The notes below the pieces were generated by a model that did no database searches, was not told where the DNA came from, and saw only the letters and a list, made by a program, of their open reading frames with translations. DNA of 64,000 bases, from assembly GCF_040395035.1 (NCBI RefSeq), contig NZ_JBEBRB010000001.1:124001-188000 (forward strand), read 5' to 3'. This DNA is from Parapedobacter lycopersici_A (GTDB lineage Bacteria; Bacteroidota; Bacteroidia; Sphingobacteriales; Sphingobacteriaceae). Within the stretch, counting starts at the first letter, position 1. Each line of letters opens with the position of its first letter. Of the stretch, positions 25,791 through 34,269 are shown piece by piece. The translations under genes were made by a program, and so were the position numbers.

Positions 25791-27203
25791 TTATCCTTTT
25801 AGCTTCAATAAAACCACATTTTCAACGTGCTGGGTCTGCGGGAACATATCTACCGGACGGATCCGTACCACTTCATATTTTTCCTGTAGCAGGGCCAGGT
25901 CCCGGGCCTGTGTTGCCGCGTTGCAGCTCACGTATACGATCTTCCCGGCTTCCATCTCCAATAACCGGGCCACGACATCGGCATGCATGCCGGCACGCGG
26001 CGGGTCCGTGATCACGACATCCGGCTTGCCGTGCTCGGCAATGAAATCCGGGGTCAATACGTCTTTCATGTCGCCCGCGAAAAACTTCGTATTGGCAATG
26101 CCATTAACGGCCGAATTGATTTTGGCATCTTCAATAGCTGTGGGCACATACTCCACCCCGATTACTTCCTGCACATGCCCGGCAATAAAATTGGCAATAG
26201 TGCCTGCGCCGGTATACAGGTCGTATACCCGTTCGTGGCCTTCAAAAGCCGCAAAATCACGCGTAATCTGATAAAGCGCATAGGCCTGCTGAGAGTTGGT
26301 CTGGTAAAAAGACTTGGCTCCGATTTTAAACCGCAGGCCTTCCATTTCTTCAAAAATATGGTCGCGACCGGCAAAAAGGTGGATATCCTGATCAAAAATA
26401 GTGTCGTTTTTTTTCTGGTTGAGGATATAGAGCAGCGACGTAACCTGTGGAAATTCTTCCTGGAGAAAGGCCATGGTCTTCTGCACGGTTTCCGCATCGG
26501 CATAGGCAAACACGACAATCACCATCAGCTCCCCTGTTGATGCCGTGCGGATAATGAGATTCCGTAACGCACCTTCGTGTTGCCGGAGGTCATAAAACGA
26601 AATCTGCTCCGCCAGTGCAAATGCCCGCAACCGGTTACGGATGGCATTTGACGGATCCTGTTGCAGGTAGCAATGGTCGACGTCCAGAATTTTATCAAAC
26701 CGGCCAGGGACGTGAAAGCCCAGCGCGTTCATCTCTGTAGCGGCCTGTTCGTCGTCTACCTGTGTCAGCCACCGTTTATTGGAAAAGGTATATTCAAGTT
26801 TATTGCGGTAGTAGGTTGTCTCCGGGGCCGGCAGTATCGCCTCCATGCGCGACGTATCAACCTTACCCAGGCGTGAAAGGGCGTTTGCTACGCTGTTCTG
26901 TTTGTAGGTAAGCTGTGCGGGGTATTCCATGTGCTGCCATTTGCAGCCGCCGCATACCCCGAAATGATCACAGAATGGTTTAATCCGGTGCGGGGAATCC
27001 GTCTTGAGCTGAACGATCCTTGCCTCGGCGAAGTTCTTTTTCTTGCGGGTTAACTCCACGTCAACCACATCGCCGGGAATGGCTTTATCCACAAAAAGAA
27101 CCAGGTCTTCTGCCTTGCCAACCCCTTTTCCCTCTTCGGCGATATCCGTAATGGTGATATCCTGTATCAGCCGCTTTTCGGGCGGAATCCTTCGTCTGCT
27201 CAT
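25791..27203 (-). CDS. rlmD: 23S rRNA (uracil-C5) methyltransferase, RlmD/RumA family
   Basis: This is a 470-residue SAM-dependent RNA methyltransferase. An N-terminal TRAM domain leads to CDHFGVCGGCKWQHM, which with an upstream or later cysteine binds an Fe-S cluster. The SAM domain has LYTGAGTIANFIA, then TDPPRAGMH and the nucleophile region VSCNAATQARDL. The ATG at 27203 is chosen because a promoter element (27210-27217) covers the start of the longer frame. RlmC and RlmD are hard to separate by sequence alone. Confidence 0.88.
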   Translation of the reverse strand: MSRRRIPPEKRLIQDITITDIAEEGKGVGKAEDLVLFVDKAIPGDVVDVELTRKKKNFAEARIVQLKTDSPHRIKPFCDHFGVCGGCKWQHMEYPAQLTYKQNSVANALSRLGKVDTSRMEAILPAPETTYYRNKLEYTFSNKRWLTQVDDEQAATEMNALGFHVPGRFDKILDVDHCYLQQDPSNAIRNRLRAFALAEQISFYDLRQHEGALRNLIIRTASTGELMVIVVFAYADAETVQKTMAFLQEEFPQVTSLLYILNQKKNDTIFDQDIHLFAGRDHIFEEMEGLRFKIGAKSFYQTNSQQAYALYQITRDFAAFEGHERVYDLYTGAGTIANFIAGHVQEVIGVEYVPTAIEDAKINSAVNGIANTKFFAGDMKDVLTPDFIAEHGKPDVVITDPPRAGMHADVVARLLEMEAGKIVYVSCNAATQARDLALLQEKYEVVRIRPVDMFPQTQHVENVVLLKLKG

Positions 27204-27209
27204 AAGGTG

Positions 27210-27217
27210 CAAAGGTA
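27210..27217 (-). promoter_or_regulatory. Minus-7 element of rlmD, near-leaderless
   Basis: The minus strand reads TACCTTTG, and its last base is six bases from the ATG at 27203, so the transcript would start at or within a few bases of the start codon. Confidence 0.6.
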
Positions 27218-27242
27218 CGGGTTTTGCCGGTTATCTTTCAAA

Positions 27243-27824
27243 TTAGTCGCCATCCACCGTTGCCTTCACCAGATACGGAAGGATTTCCTTTTGGAAGGAG
27301 ACGAAATTCTTACGCACGTCCGCCTCGCTTACCGATGTAAAGGCAAATGAGAACACGATGTTTTTACTGGCTTTGATCAGAAAAGTTAGCTTTTCAGGTG
27401 CTACGGCACGGCCGATTTCCGTGCTATTGATAAACGAGCTGACCAGCAGAAACTCCAGGTCGTCTGACAGTGTTTTGAGGTACTCCTGCGTATTGGCCGA
27501 CTCCCGGATAAAGTCCCAGCCCAAAAATTCGTTGCAGATGGTATATGTCAGGCGGCTGACCCGCAGAATAGTATTCCCCAGGTAGGTTTCCAGGTCGGCC
27601 TGGTTGTTGTATTTGCCCAACAGGTCGTCTACACTCTCGCGGATGTAATCCATCAGGATGGCATGCAATACCAGCTCTTTACTGTCAAAATACTTATAAA
27701 TCGTCGCTTTGGCAATCTTTGCCTTCCGGGCAATTTCGTTGACACTGGTTTTTTTATACCCATAGCGGCGGAATAGTTCCCGGGCTGATCGCTTTATTGA
27801 TTCTTTAACTTTATCGGCTTCCAT
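27243..27824 (-). CDS. TetR-family transcriptional regulator
   Basis: This is a 193-residue protein. The N-terminal HTH is typical of TetR: ARELFRRYGYKKTSVNEIA then AKIAKATIYKYFDSKELV. The helical C-terminal ligand domain is not diagnostic. Its ATG overlaps the stop of the preceding lipoprotein gene by one base (TAATG), so it is coupled to pheS and the Rieske-like gene. Target and ligand are unknown. Confidence 0.9.
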   Translation of the reverse strand: MEADKVKESIKRSARELFRRYGYKKTSVNEIARKAKIAKATIYKYFDSKELVLHAILMDYIRESVDDLLGKYNNQADLETYLGNTILRVSRLTYTICNEFLGWDFIRESANTQEYLKTLSDDLEFLLVSSFINSTEIGRAVAPEKLTFLIKASKNIVFSFAFTSVSEADVRKNFVSFQKEILPYLVKATVDGD

Positions 27825-28234
27825 TAATTTGATACGATTATGGTTTCGCCATTTCGAGACGCATGGTATGGTTTCAGCGGGCACTCTGCCAATTCAGCCG
27901 GCGATCCGTTGACCAGCAGATACCGCGCACCTGAACAGGGGTCCCTGGCTACCACACCATTTTCTTCCACAACAACTGCACAGCGCTTTTCCGGATTTAC
28001 CGTACTGCACCGGTCAAAAGCCACATAACCATTTCCGGTATTCACCACAATTAATCCGGCCACCCCTCCGCGGTCCGTCACCGCTACCCCATTGGGCACA
28101 TAGAGCTGGGAATACTGGATCATGGACACCTGTTCCGTTACCGGCATGTTTTCAATGACGTTACATCCTCCTTTTTTGCAGGCCATGGGCAAGACCAGCA
28201 AAACAAAAGAAACGATGTACAGTATGTTGGACAT
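27824..28234 (-). CDS. Rieske-like lipoprotein lacking cluster histidines
   Basis: This is a 136-residue lipoprotein (lipobox PMAC, cysteine 19). The region GYVAFDRCSTVNPEKRC and DPCSGARYLLVNGSP resembles the two cluster loops of Rieske proteins. The histidines are absent: Thr78 and Ser101 stand where CxH and CPCHG have histidine, and Asp98 replaces a cysteine ligand. Cys85 and Cys100 could still form the disulfide of that fold. A [2Fe-2S] cluster is therefore unlikely. It abuts the pheS stop (TAAATG) and is coupled to tetR downstream. Function unknown. Confidence 0.65.
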   Translation of the reverse strand: MSNILYIVSFVLLVLPMACKKGGCNVIENMPVTEQVSMIQYSQLYVPNGVAVTDRGGVAGLIVVNTGNGYVAFDRCSTVNPEKRCAVVVEENGVVARDPCSGARYLLVNGSPAELAECPLKPYHASRNGETIIVSN

Positions 28235-29272
28235 TTAAATTAACTCCGTGTCAAACTGGCTAAGGAAACGGACGTCATTTTCGGAAAACAACCTCAGATC
28301 CTTGATTTCATATTTCAGGTTGGTAATGCGTTCGATACCCATTCCGAAAGCAAAACCACTGTATTTCGTGCTGTCAATCCCACAGTTTTCGAGCACGTTA
28401 GGATCTACCATTCCGCAACCCAGTATCTCCACCCAGCCGGTTTGTTTACACAGCTGGCAGCCTTTCCCCTTGCAGATGGTACAGCTGATGTCCATCTCGG
28501 CCGAGGGCTCTGTAAACGGGAAGTAAGACGGGCGGAAACGCACCTGTGTATCGGCACCAAAGAGTTCCTGCACAAAGTAGTACAGGGTCTGTTTCAGATC
28601 GGAGAAGGACACCCCTTCGTCGATGTAGAGCCCCTCTACCTGGTGGAAAAAGCAGTGTGCGCGTGCCGAGATGGCTTCGTTTCGGTAAACCCGGCCCGGC
28701 ATAATGGAACGGAAGGGCGGCGTGCCGTTTTCCATCATCCGCACCTGCACAGACGACGTATGGGTACGCAGTGCAATATCGTTTCCTTCCTGCTTTTTAA
28801 TGAAAAAGGTATCCTGCATGTCACGGGCGGGATGTTCGGGAGGGAAATTAAGTGCCGTGAAATTGTGCCAGTCGTCCTCGATTTCCGGGCCTTCCGCAAC
28901 CGTAAAACCCAGTTTTTTAAAAATCTCCACGATTTCCTTCCGCACCAGGGACAACGGGTGCCGTGATCCCACTGCAAACCCCTCTCCGGGGAGCGTAAGG
29001 TCGTACTGTGCATGTTTGGATGCCGATGAGGCCGAAGAAAATTGTTCCTGAAATGCCGCATAACGGCTCTCGGCAAGCTGCTTGAATTCATTCAGCACCT
29101 TGCCCAGCACACGCTTCTCTTCCGCGGGCACTGTTTTGAATGCTTCGAACAAATTCCGCACAATGCCTTTGGTTACTAAAAACTTAAGCCGGAATGCTTC
29201 GGCATCGTCAGCGGATTTCGGGTTAAACGCTTCTATTTCTTTGGTATACTGCTGTATTTTCTCTTGCAACAT
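28235..29272 (-). CDS. pheS: Phenylalanyl-tRNA synthetase alpha subunit
   Basis: This is a 345-residue class II aminoacyl-tRNA synthetase subunit that charges tRNA-Phe with its beta partner PheT (not in the window). An N-terminal coiled-coil region is followed by the catalytic core with GPEIEDDWHNFTALNFP (motif region 1-2), PGRVYRNEAISARAH (motif 2) and GFAFGMGIERI (motif 3). It heads a three-gene minus-strand operon. A TATCTTTG promoter element ends five bases before the ATG, so the mRNA may be leaderless. Confidence 0.96.
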   Translation of the reverse strand: MLQEKIQQYTKEIEAFNPKSADDAEAFRLKFLVTKGIVRNLFEAFKTVPAEEKRVLGKVLNEFKQLAESRYAAFQEQFSSASSASKHAQYDLTLPGEGFAVGSRHPLSLVRKEIVEIFKKLGFTVAEGPEIEDDWHNFTALNFPPEHPARDMQDTFFIKKQEGNDIALRTHTSSVQVRMMENGTPPFRSIMPGRVYRNEAISARAHCFFHQVEGLYIDEGVSFSDLKQTLYYFVQELFGADTQVRFRPSYFPFTEPSAEMDISCTICKGKGCQLCKQTGWVEILGCGMVDPNVLENCGIDSTKYSGFAFGMGIERITNLKYEIKDLRLFSENDVRFLSQFDTELI

Positions 29273-29277
29273 GACGC

Positions 29278-29285
29278 CAAAGATA
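29278..29285 (-). promoter_or_regulatory. Minus-7 element of pheS, leaderless candidate
   Basis: The minus strand reads TATCTTTG, with five bases before the ATG at 29272. Confidence 0.6.
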
Positions 29286-29465
29286 CAGCAAAAAAATAAA
29301 TTAGCGAGCAGCTATTAGCAATGGCTTCGCGACAAAATCCGTTATTACCCGTGGAGTGGGTGCTTATGGGTTGACCCGATGCAGGCAAAGCCGCCAAAAG
29401 CGAAACGCGCTTTACCTTCGGTGAACCGCTCCCGCACCAGCCGGGTCTGTGGAGTAAGGGATACG

Positions 29466-29915
29466 TTAAAAAAGCGCATCATCTTCGTCATCATTTTCCT
29501 TGAAATCCACCTCGGCATCGCCATCCGTCTTCTTTGCCGCCTGTTCCCCGCCCGATACGCCGGCGCTGCCCGTTGGCTCAAAATCACTCCGGCGCCCCAG
29601 CAGCGTAAAGTTCTCGGCAACAATTTCAGTGGTGTAACGACGGATCCCTTCCTTATCCTCATACGTGCGCGTCCGGAGCTTGCCCTCAATGTATACTAAC
29701 TTCCCTTTGAACAGGTATTTTGCTGCTACTTCAGCCAGTCCGCGCCACATCACAATGTTATGCCACTCCGTCTGTTCCATCTTCCGGCCGTCTTTATTGT
29801 ACGTTTCCGACGTAGCCAGCGGAAAACTGGCAACAGTCACGTTACCTTCTAAATGACGAATTTCCGGATCCTTCCCCAGGTGCCCCACTAAAATGACTTT
29901 GTTGATGCCCGACAT
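29466..29915 (-). CDS. ssb: Single-stranded DNA-binding protein
   Basis: This is a 149-residue OB-fold protein. INKVILVGHLGKDPEIRHL opens the fold and TEWHNIVMWRGLAEVAAKYL is the conserved core. The acidic tail ends DEDDALF, close to the usual DDxIPF-like protein-interaction tip. It lies 13 bases after mutY in the same direction, a DNA-replication/repair pairing. Its C-terminal linker is short compared with E. coli SSB. Confidence 0.93.
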   Translation of the reverse strand: MSGINKVILVGHLGKDPEIRHLEGNVTVASFPLATSETYNKDGRKMEQTEWHNIVMWRGLAEVAAKYLFKGKLVYIEGKLRTRTYEDKEGIRRYTTEIVAENFTLLGRRSDFEPTGSAGVSGGEQAAKKTDGDAEVDFKENDDEDDALF

Positions 29916-29928
29916 AATAATTTAGGTA

Positions 29929-30990
29929 TTACAGTTTAACCATAAAATTTTCCAAAAAGGAAAAAATCAGTTTAGGTTTAGCTAATGTATTCAAATCTTT
30001 TAAAAATACATAATTCCCACTGATCTTTTTTTCTATGGCTATTGAGGTGTCCCTGCGGCTTACGAGGATAAACTGGGCAAAGAGGTTTTGGTGGCTCAAT
30101 ACGTGTTTAACGGTTTCTGATACGGCCTGCAGCACGGCGTGTTTTCCGAAGAGGCCGACTACTTCTTCCTGCACCGCCAGTTCGGCGATATCCATGGCAT
30201 GTGTTGTTTCCACAAGCGGCAGCTCATATAGGTTCTCCCAGATATCGCCCTTCCCACGTTTATGCATTAACATTCTATTATCCTCCACCACGACGAAATA
30301 ATTGAAATAGCGGTTCCGGCTTGCCTTGCCCTTAATTTTAACCGGCAACCGCGCCACTTCGCCCGCATGGAAGGCCCGGCAGCCTAAGCGGATAACGCAA
30401 TTGGCACATTGGGGATTTTTAGGACGGCATTGCAACGCACCGAACTCCATAACGGCTTGGTTATACAGGCCCGGCTGTGTCTCATCGAGCAGGCTTTGTG
30501 CCAGCTCCAGGAAAAGCTTCTTGCCTTTCACGGAATTAATCGGCTCATCGATGCCGAAATACCGGGCCAGCACGCGGAACACGTTGCCGTCTACCACCGC
30601 CCGGGCTTCGTTCGCCGAAAACGAGGCGATGGCTGCTGCCGTATATTCCCCGATGCCTTTCAGTTTAATCAGGGTGTCATACCGTGAAGGAAAAACGCCG
30701 CCATGTTCCATCACCACAGCTTTGGCTGCTGCGTGCATGTTGCGCGCCCGGGAATAATACCCCAGTCCCTGCCAGTGGAGCAATATTTCATCCTCGGGGG
30801 CGTTGGCAAAATCAGTCGCCGTAGGGTAGTGTTCCAGAAATCGGTAAAAATAAGGCAAGCCCTGTTCCACACGCGTTTGCTGCAGAATCACCTCCGAAAG
30901 CCAGATCACATAAGGATCGTGTGTATGCCGCCAGGGAAGATCACGTTTGTGGCGTTGGTACCAGGCCATGATTTCATTGGAAAATGCCAT
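29929..30990 (-). CDS. mutY: A/G-specific adenine glycosylase MutY
   Basis: This is a 353-residue base-excision enzyme that removes adenine opposite 8-oxoguanine. It has the HhH motif (LKGIGEYTAAAIASF), the catalytic-aspartate segment VVDGNVFRVLARYFGI, and the cluster CRPKNPQCANCVIRLGC, with the C-x6-C-x2-C-x5-C spacing of MutY and EndoIII. The C-terminal third is a NUDIX-like 8-oxoG recognition domain. It is cotranscribed with ssb downstream. Confidence 0.94.
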   Translation of the reverse strand: MAFSNEIMAWYQRHKRDLPWRHTHDPYVIWLSEVILQQTRVEQGLPYFYRFLEHYPTATDFANAPEDEILLHWQGLGYYSRARNMHAAAKAVVMEHGGVFPSRYDTLIKLKGIGEYTAAAIASFSANEARAVVDGNVFRVLARYFGIDEPINSVKGKKLFLELAQSLLDETQPGLYNQAVMEFGALQCRPKNPQCANCVIRLGCRAFHAGEVARLPVKIKGKASRNRYFNYFVVVEDNRMLMHKRGKGDIWENLYELPLVETTHAMDIAELAVQEEVVGLFGKHAVLQAVSETVKHVLSHQNLFAQFILVSRRDTSIAIEKKISGNYVFLKDLNTLAKPKLIFSFLENFMVKL

Positions 30991-31069
30991 GCTGCAAACA
31001 TCTTACTTTTTTTTCATACCCACTGCAATTTGCCGGCTCATCTTAAATTTAGCCTTAGCTGGGTAGGCC
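30991..31069. other. Gap upstream of mutY
   Basis: Non-coding stretch between the mutY start and the inverted-repeat element. The last 40 bases before mutY (31000-31040) carry no clear TAnnTTTG copy. Confidence 0.5.
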
Positions 31070-31437
31070 TTACTTTTTTTCCGCAAAAAAGTAACCAAAA
31101 ACTCGCCGCTTGGATCTCTTACTACAATGGCAATGCATCCCACTGCAAATCGTAAGATCTCCTAGGCGGCATTCCGCAACCCCAACGGCCTGTGCTGACA
31201 GGCGGAGTGAAAAATGCGGTTATACTTATACTGTAGCACATGCTTTGCTTCTCGCTGCTTCCCGATTCTTCAAGGCCAATATTCATCCGAATGGCCGTCC
31301 CGTGCACGTCCAGCACCAGCCCTCCGTTCACCGTCAATGCCGCCTTGGCCGGATGCGATATGCACGTTGATGCACTACCATTGTAGCATCCGGGTACAGC
31401 GGCGAGTCTTTGGTTACTTTCTTCGGAAGAAAGTAAC
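31070..31437. repeat. 368-bp imperfect inverted-repeat element
   Basis: The two ends are inverted copies of a segment reading TTACTTT-to-AAAGTAAC, CAAA, ACTCGCCGCT. Inside, the arms still match for some 120 bases each: 31091-31209 resembles the reverse complement of 31300-31417, with shared blocks CTACAATGG, TGCATC, ATCG and GGCGGCATT. The outer ends are themselves small hairpins. The centre (about 31210-31300) is a loop. No transposase is present. Open frames inside are antisense-like and unlikely to be genes. A related partial copy lies at 53849-53892. Confidence 0.75.
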
Positions 31438-31491
31438 ACCCAACACCTCGCACAATCTGCCAAACTGTCACACATTCAAAAATATTATTGT

Positions 31492-31499
31492 TAACTTTG
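31492..31499 (+). promoter_or_regulatory. Minus-7 element of miaB
   Basis: TAACTTTG, ending 19 bases before the ATG at 31519. It probably drives the miaB-to-secG operon. Confidence 0.6.
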
Positions 31500-31518
31500 T
31501 AGGCTTTAATGAACAAAA

Positions 31519-32955
31519 ATGGTTGAAATACCCACAAGTACGAAACAGCACGATGAATCCCGGCAGGGAGAAGCCCTGTTGTTGGAGCAGGACCCCAAAA
31601 AAAGTGACGGCCGGAAATTGTATATCGAAAGCTATGGTTGCCAGATGAATTTTTCCGATAGTGAAATCGTGGCTTCCATTTTATTGGATAAAGGATTTGA
31701 GACCACACGCGACTACCGGGAAGCCGATGTGGTATTTATCAATACCTGTTCAATACGGGAGAATGCCGAACAGCGGGTGCGCAACCGGCTGAAAGAATTT
31801 GAATCGGCAAAGGCCAAGAATCCCGGCATGGTTGTCGGCGTGTTGGGCTGCATGGCCGAACGGCTTAAATCTAAATTCCTCGAAGAGGAAAAATTGGTGG
31901 ATGTGGTGGTGGGACCGGATGCCTACCGGGACCTTCCCAACCTGATTGAACGGGTCGACGAAGGTGCCCGGGCGGTCAATGTACTGTTGTCCCGTGAGGA
32001 GACTTATGCCGATATCAGTCCCGTCCGGCTTAATTCCAATGGAGTAACCGCATTTATATCCATCATGCGGGGATGCGACAATATGTGCTCTTTCTGTGTG
32101 GTTCCGTTTACCCGGGGCCGGGAACGCAGCCGTGATCCGCAGTCCATTGTTAAAGAGGCACAGGATCTTTTTATGGCGGGTTACCGGGAAGTAACATTAT
32201 TGGGTCAGAACGTGGATTCGTATAAATACGCGGCTCCGGCTACCGATGGCGGGGAACCTGAACCGGCGATTAATTTTGCTAAACTGCTTGAAATGGTTGC
32301 CCGGGTAAATCCGTTATTGCGCGTACGTTTTTCAACATCGCATCCGAAGGATATCACCGACGAAGTATTACACACCATAGCGCGTTATGAGAACATCTGT
32401 AAATACATCCATTTGCCGGTGCAATCGGGCAATTCACGCGTGCTCGAACTAATGAACCGCACGTATGACCGGGAGTGGTATATGGAACGCGTGGACGCCA
32501 TCCGGCGGATCATTCCGGAATGTGGTATTTCCACGGATGTAATTACCGGGTTCTGCAGCGAGACCGAAGAAGAACACCGGGATACATTGGCGATGATGGA
32601 CTATGTGAAATACGATTATGCATATATGTTTGCCTATTCGGAACGGCCGGGCACCCTGGCTGCCAAACGTTATGCCGATGACATCCCGGAGGAGGTGAAG
32701 AAAAGGCGACTCACTGAGGTGGTTGATAAACAACGCGAACACAGCCTGGGACGTTTGCAGACTTACGTTGGCAAAGTACACAAAGTGCTTATCGAAGGGC
32801 TTTCCAAACGGTCCGACCAGGATTACTGCGGCCGGAACGACCAGAACAGCATGGTGGTTTTTCCGGCAGACACACGCTATAAGGTCGGCGATTACGTTAA
32901 TGTCTATACGGACCGGTGCACTTCGGCCACATTAATCGGCCGCATTGTGGATTGA
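31519..32955 (+). CDS. miaB: tRNA-2-methylthio-N6-dimethylallyladenosine synthase MiaB
   Basis: This is a 478-residue radical SAM methylthiotransferase acting on tRNA position 37. The N-terminal UPF0004 domain has YGCQMNFSDSE and GCMAERL for the auxiliary cluster. The radical SAM cluster is RGCDNMCSFCVVPF (CxxxCxxC), followed by TRGRERSR. A C-terminal TRAM domain completes it (SKRSDQDYCGRNDQNS region). It is the first gene of a five-gene operon found in this order in other Bacteroidota. Confidence 0.96.
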   Translation: MVEIPTSTKQHDESRQGEALLLEQDPKKSDGRKLYIESYGCQMNFSDSEIVASILLDKGFETTRDYREADVVFINTCSIRENAEQRVRNRLKEFESAKAKNPGMVVGVLGCMAERLKSKFLEEEKLVDVVVGPDAYRDLPNLIERVDEGARAVNVLLSREETYADISPVRLNSNGVTAFISIMRGCDNMCSFCVVPFTRGRERSRDPQSIVKEAQDLFMAGYREVTLLGQNVDSYKYAAPATDGGEPEPAINFAKLLEMVARVNPLLRVRFSTSHPKDITDEVLHTIARYENICKYIHLPVQSGNSRVLELMNRTYDREWYMERVDAIRRIIPECGISTDVITGFCSETEEEHRDTLAMMDYVKYDYAYMFAYSERPGTLAAKRYADDIPEEVKKRRLTEVVDKQREHSLGRLQTYVGKVHKVLIEGLSKRSDQDYCGRNDQNSMVVFPADTRYKVGDYVNVYTDRCTSATLIGRIVD

Positions 32956-33008
32956 TTAAGATCAGCGCCAGGGGATACCAATGGCGCGGACGCAACTAAG
33001 AAATAAAA

Positions 33009-34262
33009 ATGGACATTCAGGACATAAAAAATAGATTTGGTATCATTGGCAACTCACCGTTGCTCAACCGGGCGATTGATGTAGCCCGTCAGGTGGCGCC
33101 AACGGATATCTCGGTGTTGATTACAGGCGAAAGCGGAAGCGGGAAAGAGGTATTTTCCCACATTATCCATCAGCTTAGTTCACGCAAACACGGGCCTTTT
33201 ATCGCCGTTAACTGCGGGGCAATTCCGGAAGGCACCATTGACTCCGAGCTTTTCGGCCACGAAAAAGGATCATTTACCGGTGCGCACGAATCCCGGAAGG
33301 GTTATTTCGAGGTGGTTAATGGCGGTACTATTTTCCTCGACGAGGTAGGTGAATTACCCATTGGCACACAGGCCCGGCTGCTGCGCGTGCTGGAAACGGG
33401 CGAATACATCCGCGTGGGTTCGTCAAAAGTACAGAAAACCAACGTACGCGTGATCGCAGCGACCAACGTGGACATCTACGAGGCGGTGCAGAAAGGTAAG
33501 TTCAGGGAGGACCTCTACTACCGGCTGAATACCGTTCCCCTACGGATCCCTCCGTTGCGCGACCGAAAGGAAGACATTTACCTGCTCTTTCGCAAATTCG
33601 TAGCCGATTTTACCGACAAATACCGGAGTCCGAGTGTACAGCTGACCGAAGACGGACAACAGCTGCTCTCCGGTTTCTCGTGGCCCGGCAACGTCAGGCA
33701 GCTAAAAAACATTGCCGAGCAGATTGCAGTGCTGGAAAAAGAACGGGTAATTGATGCACAGACGTTGCAGCATTACCTGCCGGCGGATAACCGAAGCAAT
33801 CTTCCGGTATATGTGGGACAGAAGTCCAACGACGATTTCTCGGAACGGGATTTACTTTACAAAGTACTCTTCGACATGAAAAAAGACATGGTCGAACTGA
33901 AAAAACTGGTGGTCGAAATCATTCAGAACGGGATTAATTCGCGGACCTTTGAAGACAACTCGCCCTACATACACCAGCTGTACCGCGAAGTGGATACGCC
34001 TGTGGGGCAGGAGCAGCAGCTGGCCGCACCTTCCACGCTTACGATCCACCGTCCGCAAACCAGCAGCCAGCACGATGATTTTAATATTCAGACGCAGGAC
34101 GCGGAGGAAATAGAAGAGTCGCTCTCTTTGGTGGAAAAGGAATCGGACCTGATCAAAAAGGCACTGAAAAAGCACAAGGGGAAACGTAAATCCGCCGCCC
34201 AGGAGCTGGGTATATCCGAAAGGACACTGTACCGGAAAATCAAGGATCTGAATTTGAACTGA
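33009..34262 (+). CDS. Sigma-54-dependent Fis-type activator without receiver domain
   Basis: This is a 417-residue AAA+ activator. The AAA+ domain starts almost at residue 1, with Walker A GESGSGKE, Walker B GGTIFLDEVGE and GSFTGA (the usual GAFTGA loop with Ser for Ala). The C-terminal HTH is AAQELGISERTLYRKIKDL. There is no N-terminal response-regulator or sensing domain, so activity may depend on expression or on a partner. It lies in an operon with envelope genes. Whether it truly acts with sigma-54 is expected from the family but not shown here. Confidence 0.9.
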   Translation: MDIQDIKNRFGIIGNSPLLNRAIDVARQVAPTDISVLITGESGSGKEVFSHIIHQLSSRKHGPFIAVNCGAIPEGTIDSELFGHEKGSFTGAHESRKGYFEVVNGGTIFLDEVGELPIGTQARLLRVLETGEYIRVGSSKVQKTNVRVIAATNVDIYEAVQKGKFREDLYYRLNTVPLRIPPLRDRKEDIYLLFRKFVADFTDKYRSPSVQLTEDGQQLLSGFSWPGNVRQLKNIAEQIAVLEKERVIDAQTLQHYLPADNRSNLPVYVGQKSNDDFSERDLLYKVLFDMKKDMVELKKLVVEIIQNGINSRTFEDNSPYIHQLYREVDTPVGQEQQLAAPSTLTIHRPQTSSQHDDFNIQTQDAEEIEESLSLVEKESDLIKKALKKHKGKRKSAAQELGISERTLYRKIKDLNLN

Positions 34263-34269
34263 CAACAAC

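Noticed and set aside
29345..29689. Open frame overlapping ssb on the same strand
   Set aside because: It lies in another frame of ssb and the adjacent gap, has no start context or domain, and is Arg-rich as expected for a shadow.
31122..31475. 117-codon minus-strand frame inside the inverted-repeat element
   Set aside because: It spans the repeat arms and loop, so its length is a by-product of the repeat; no domain is seen.
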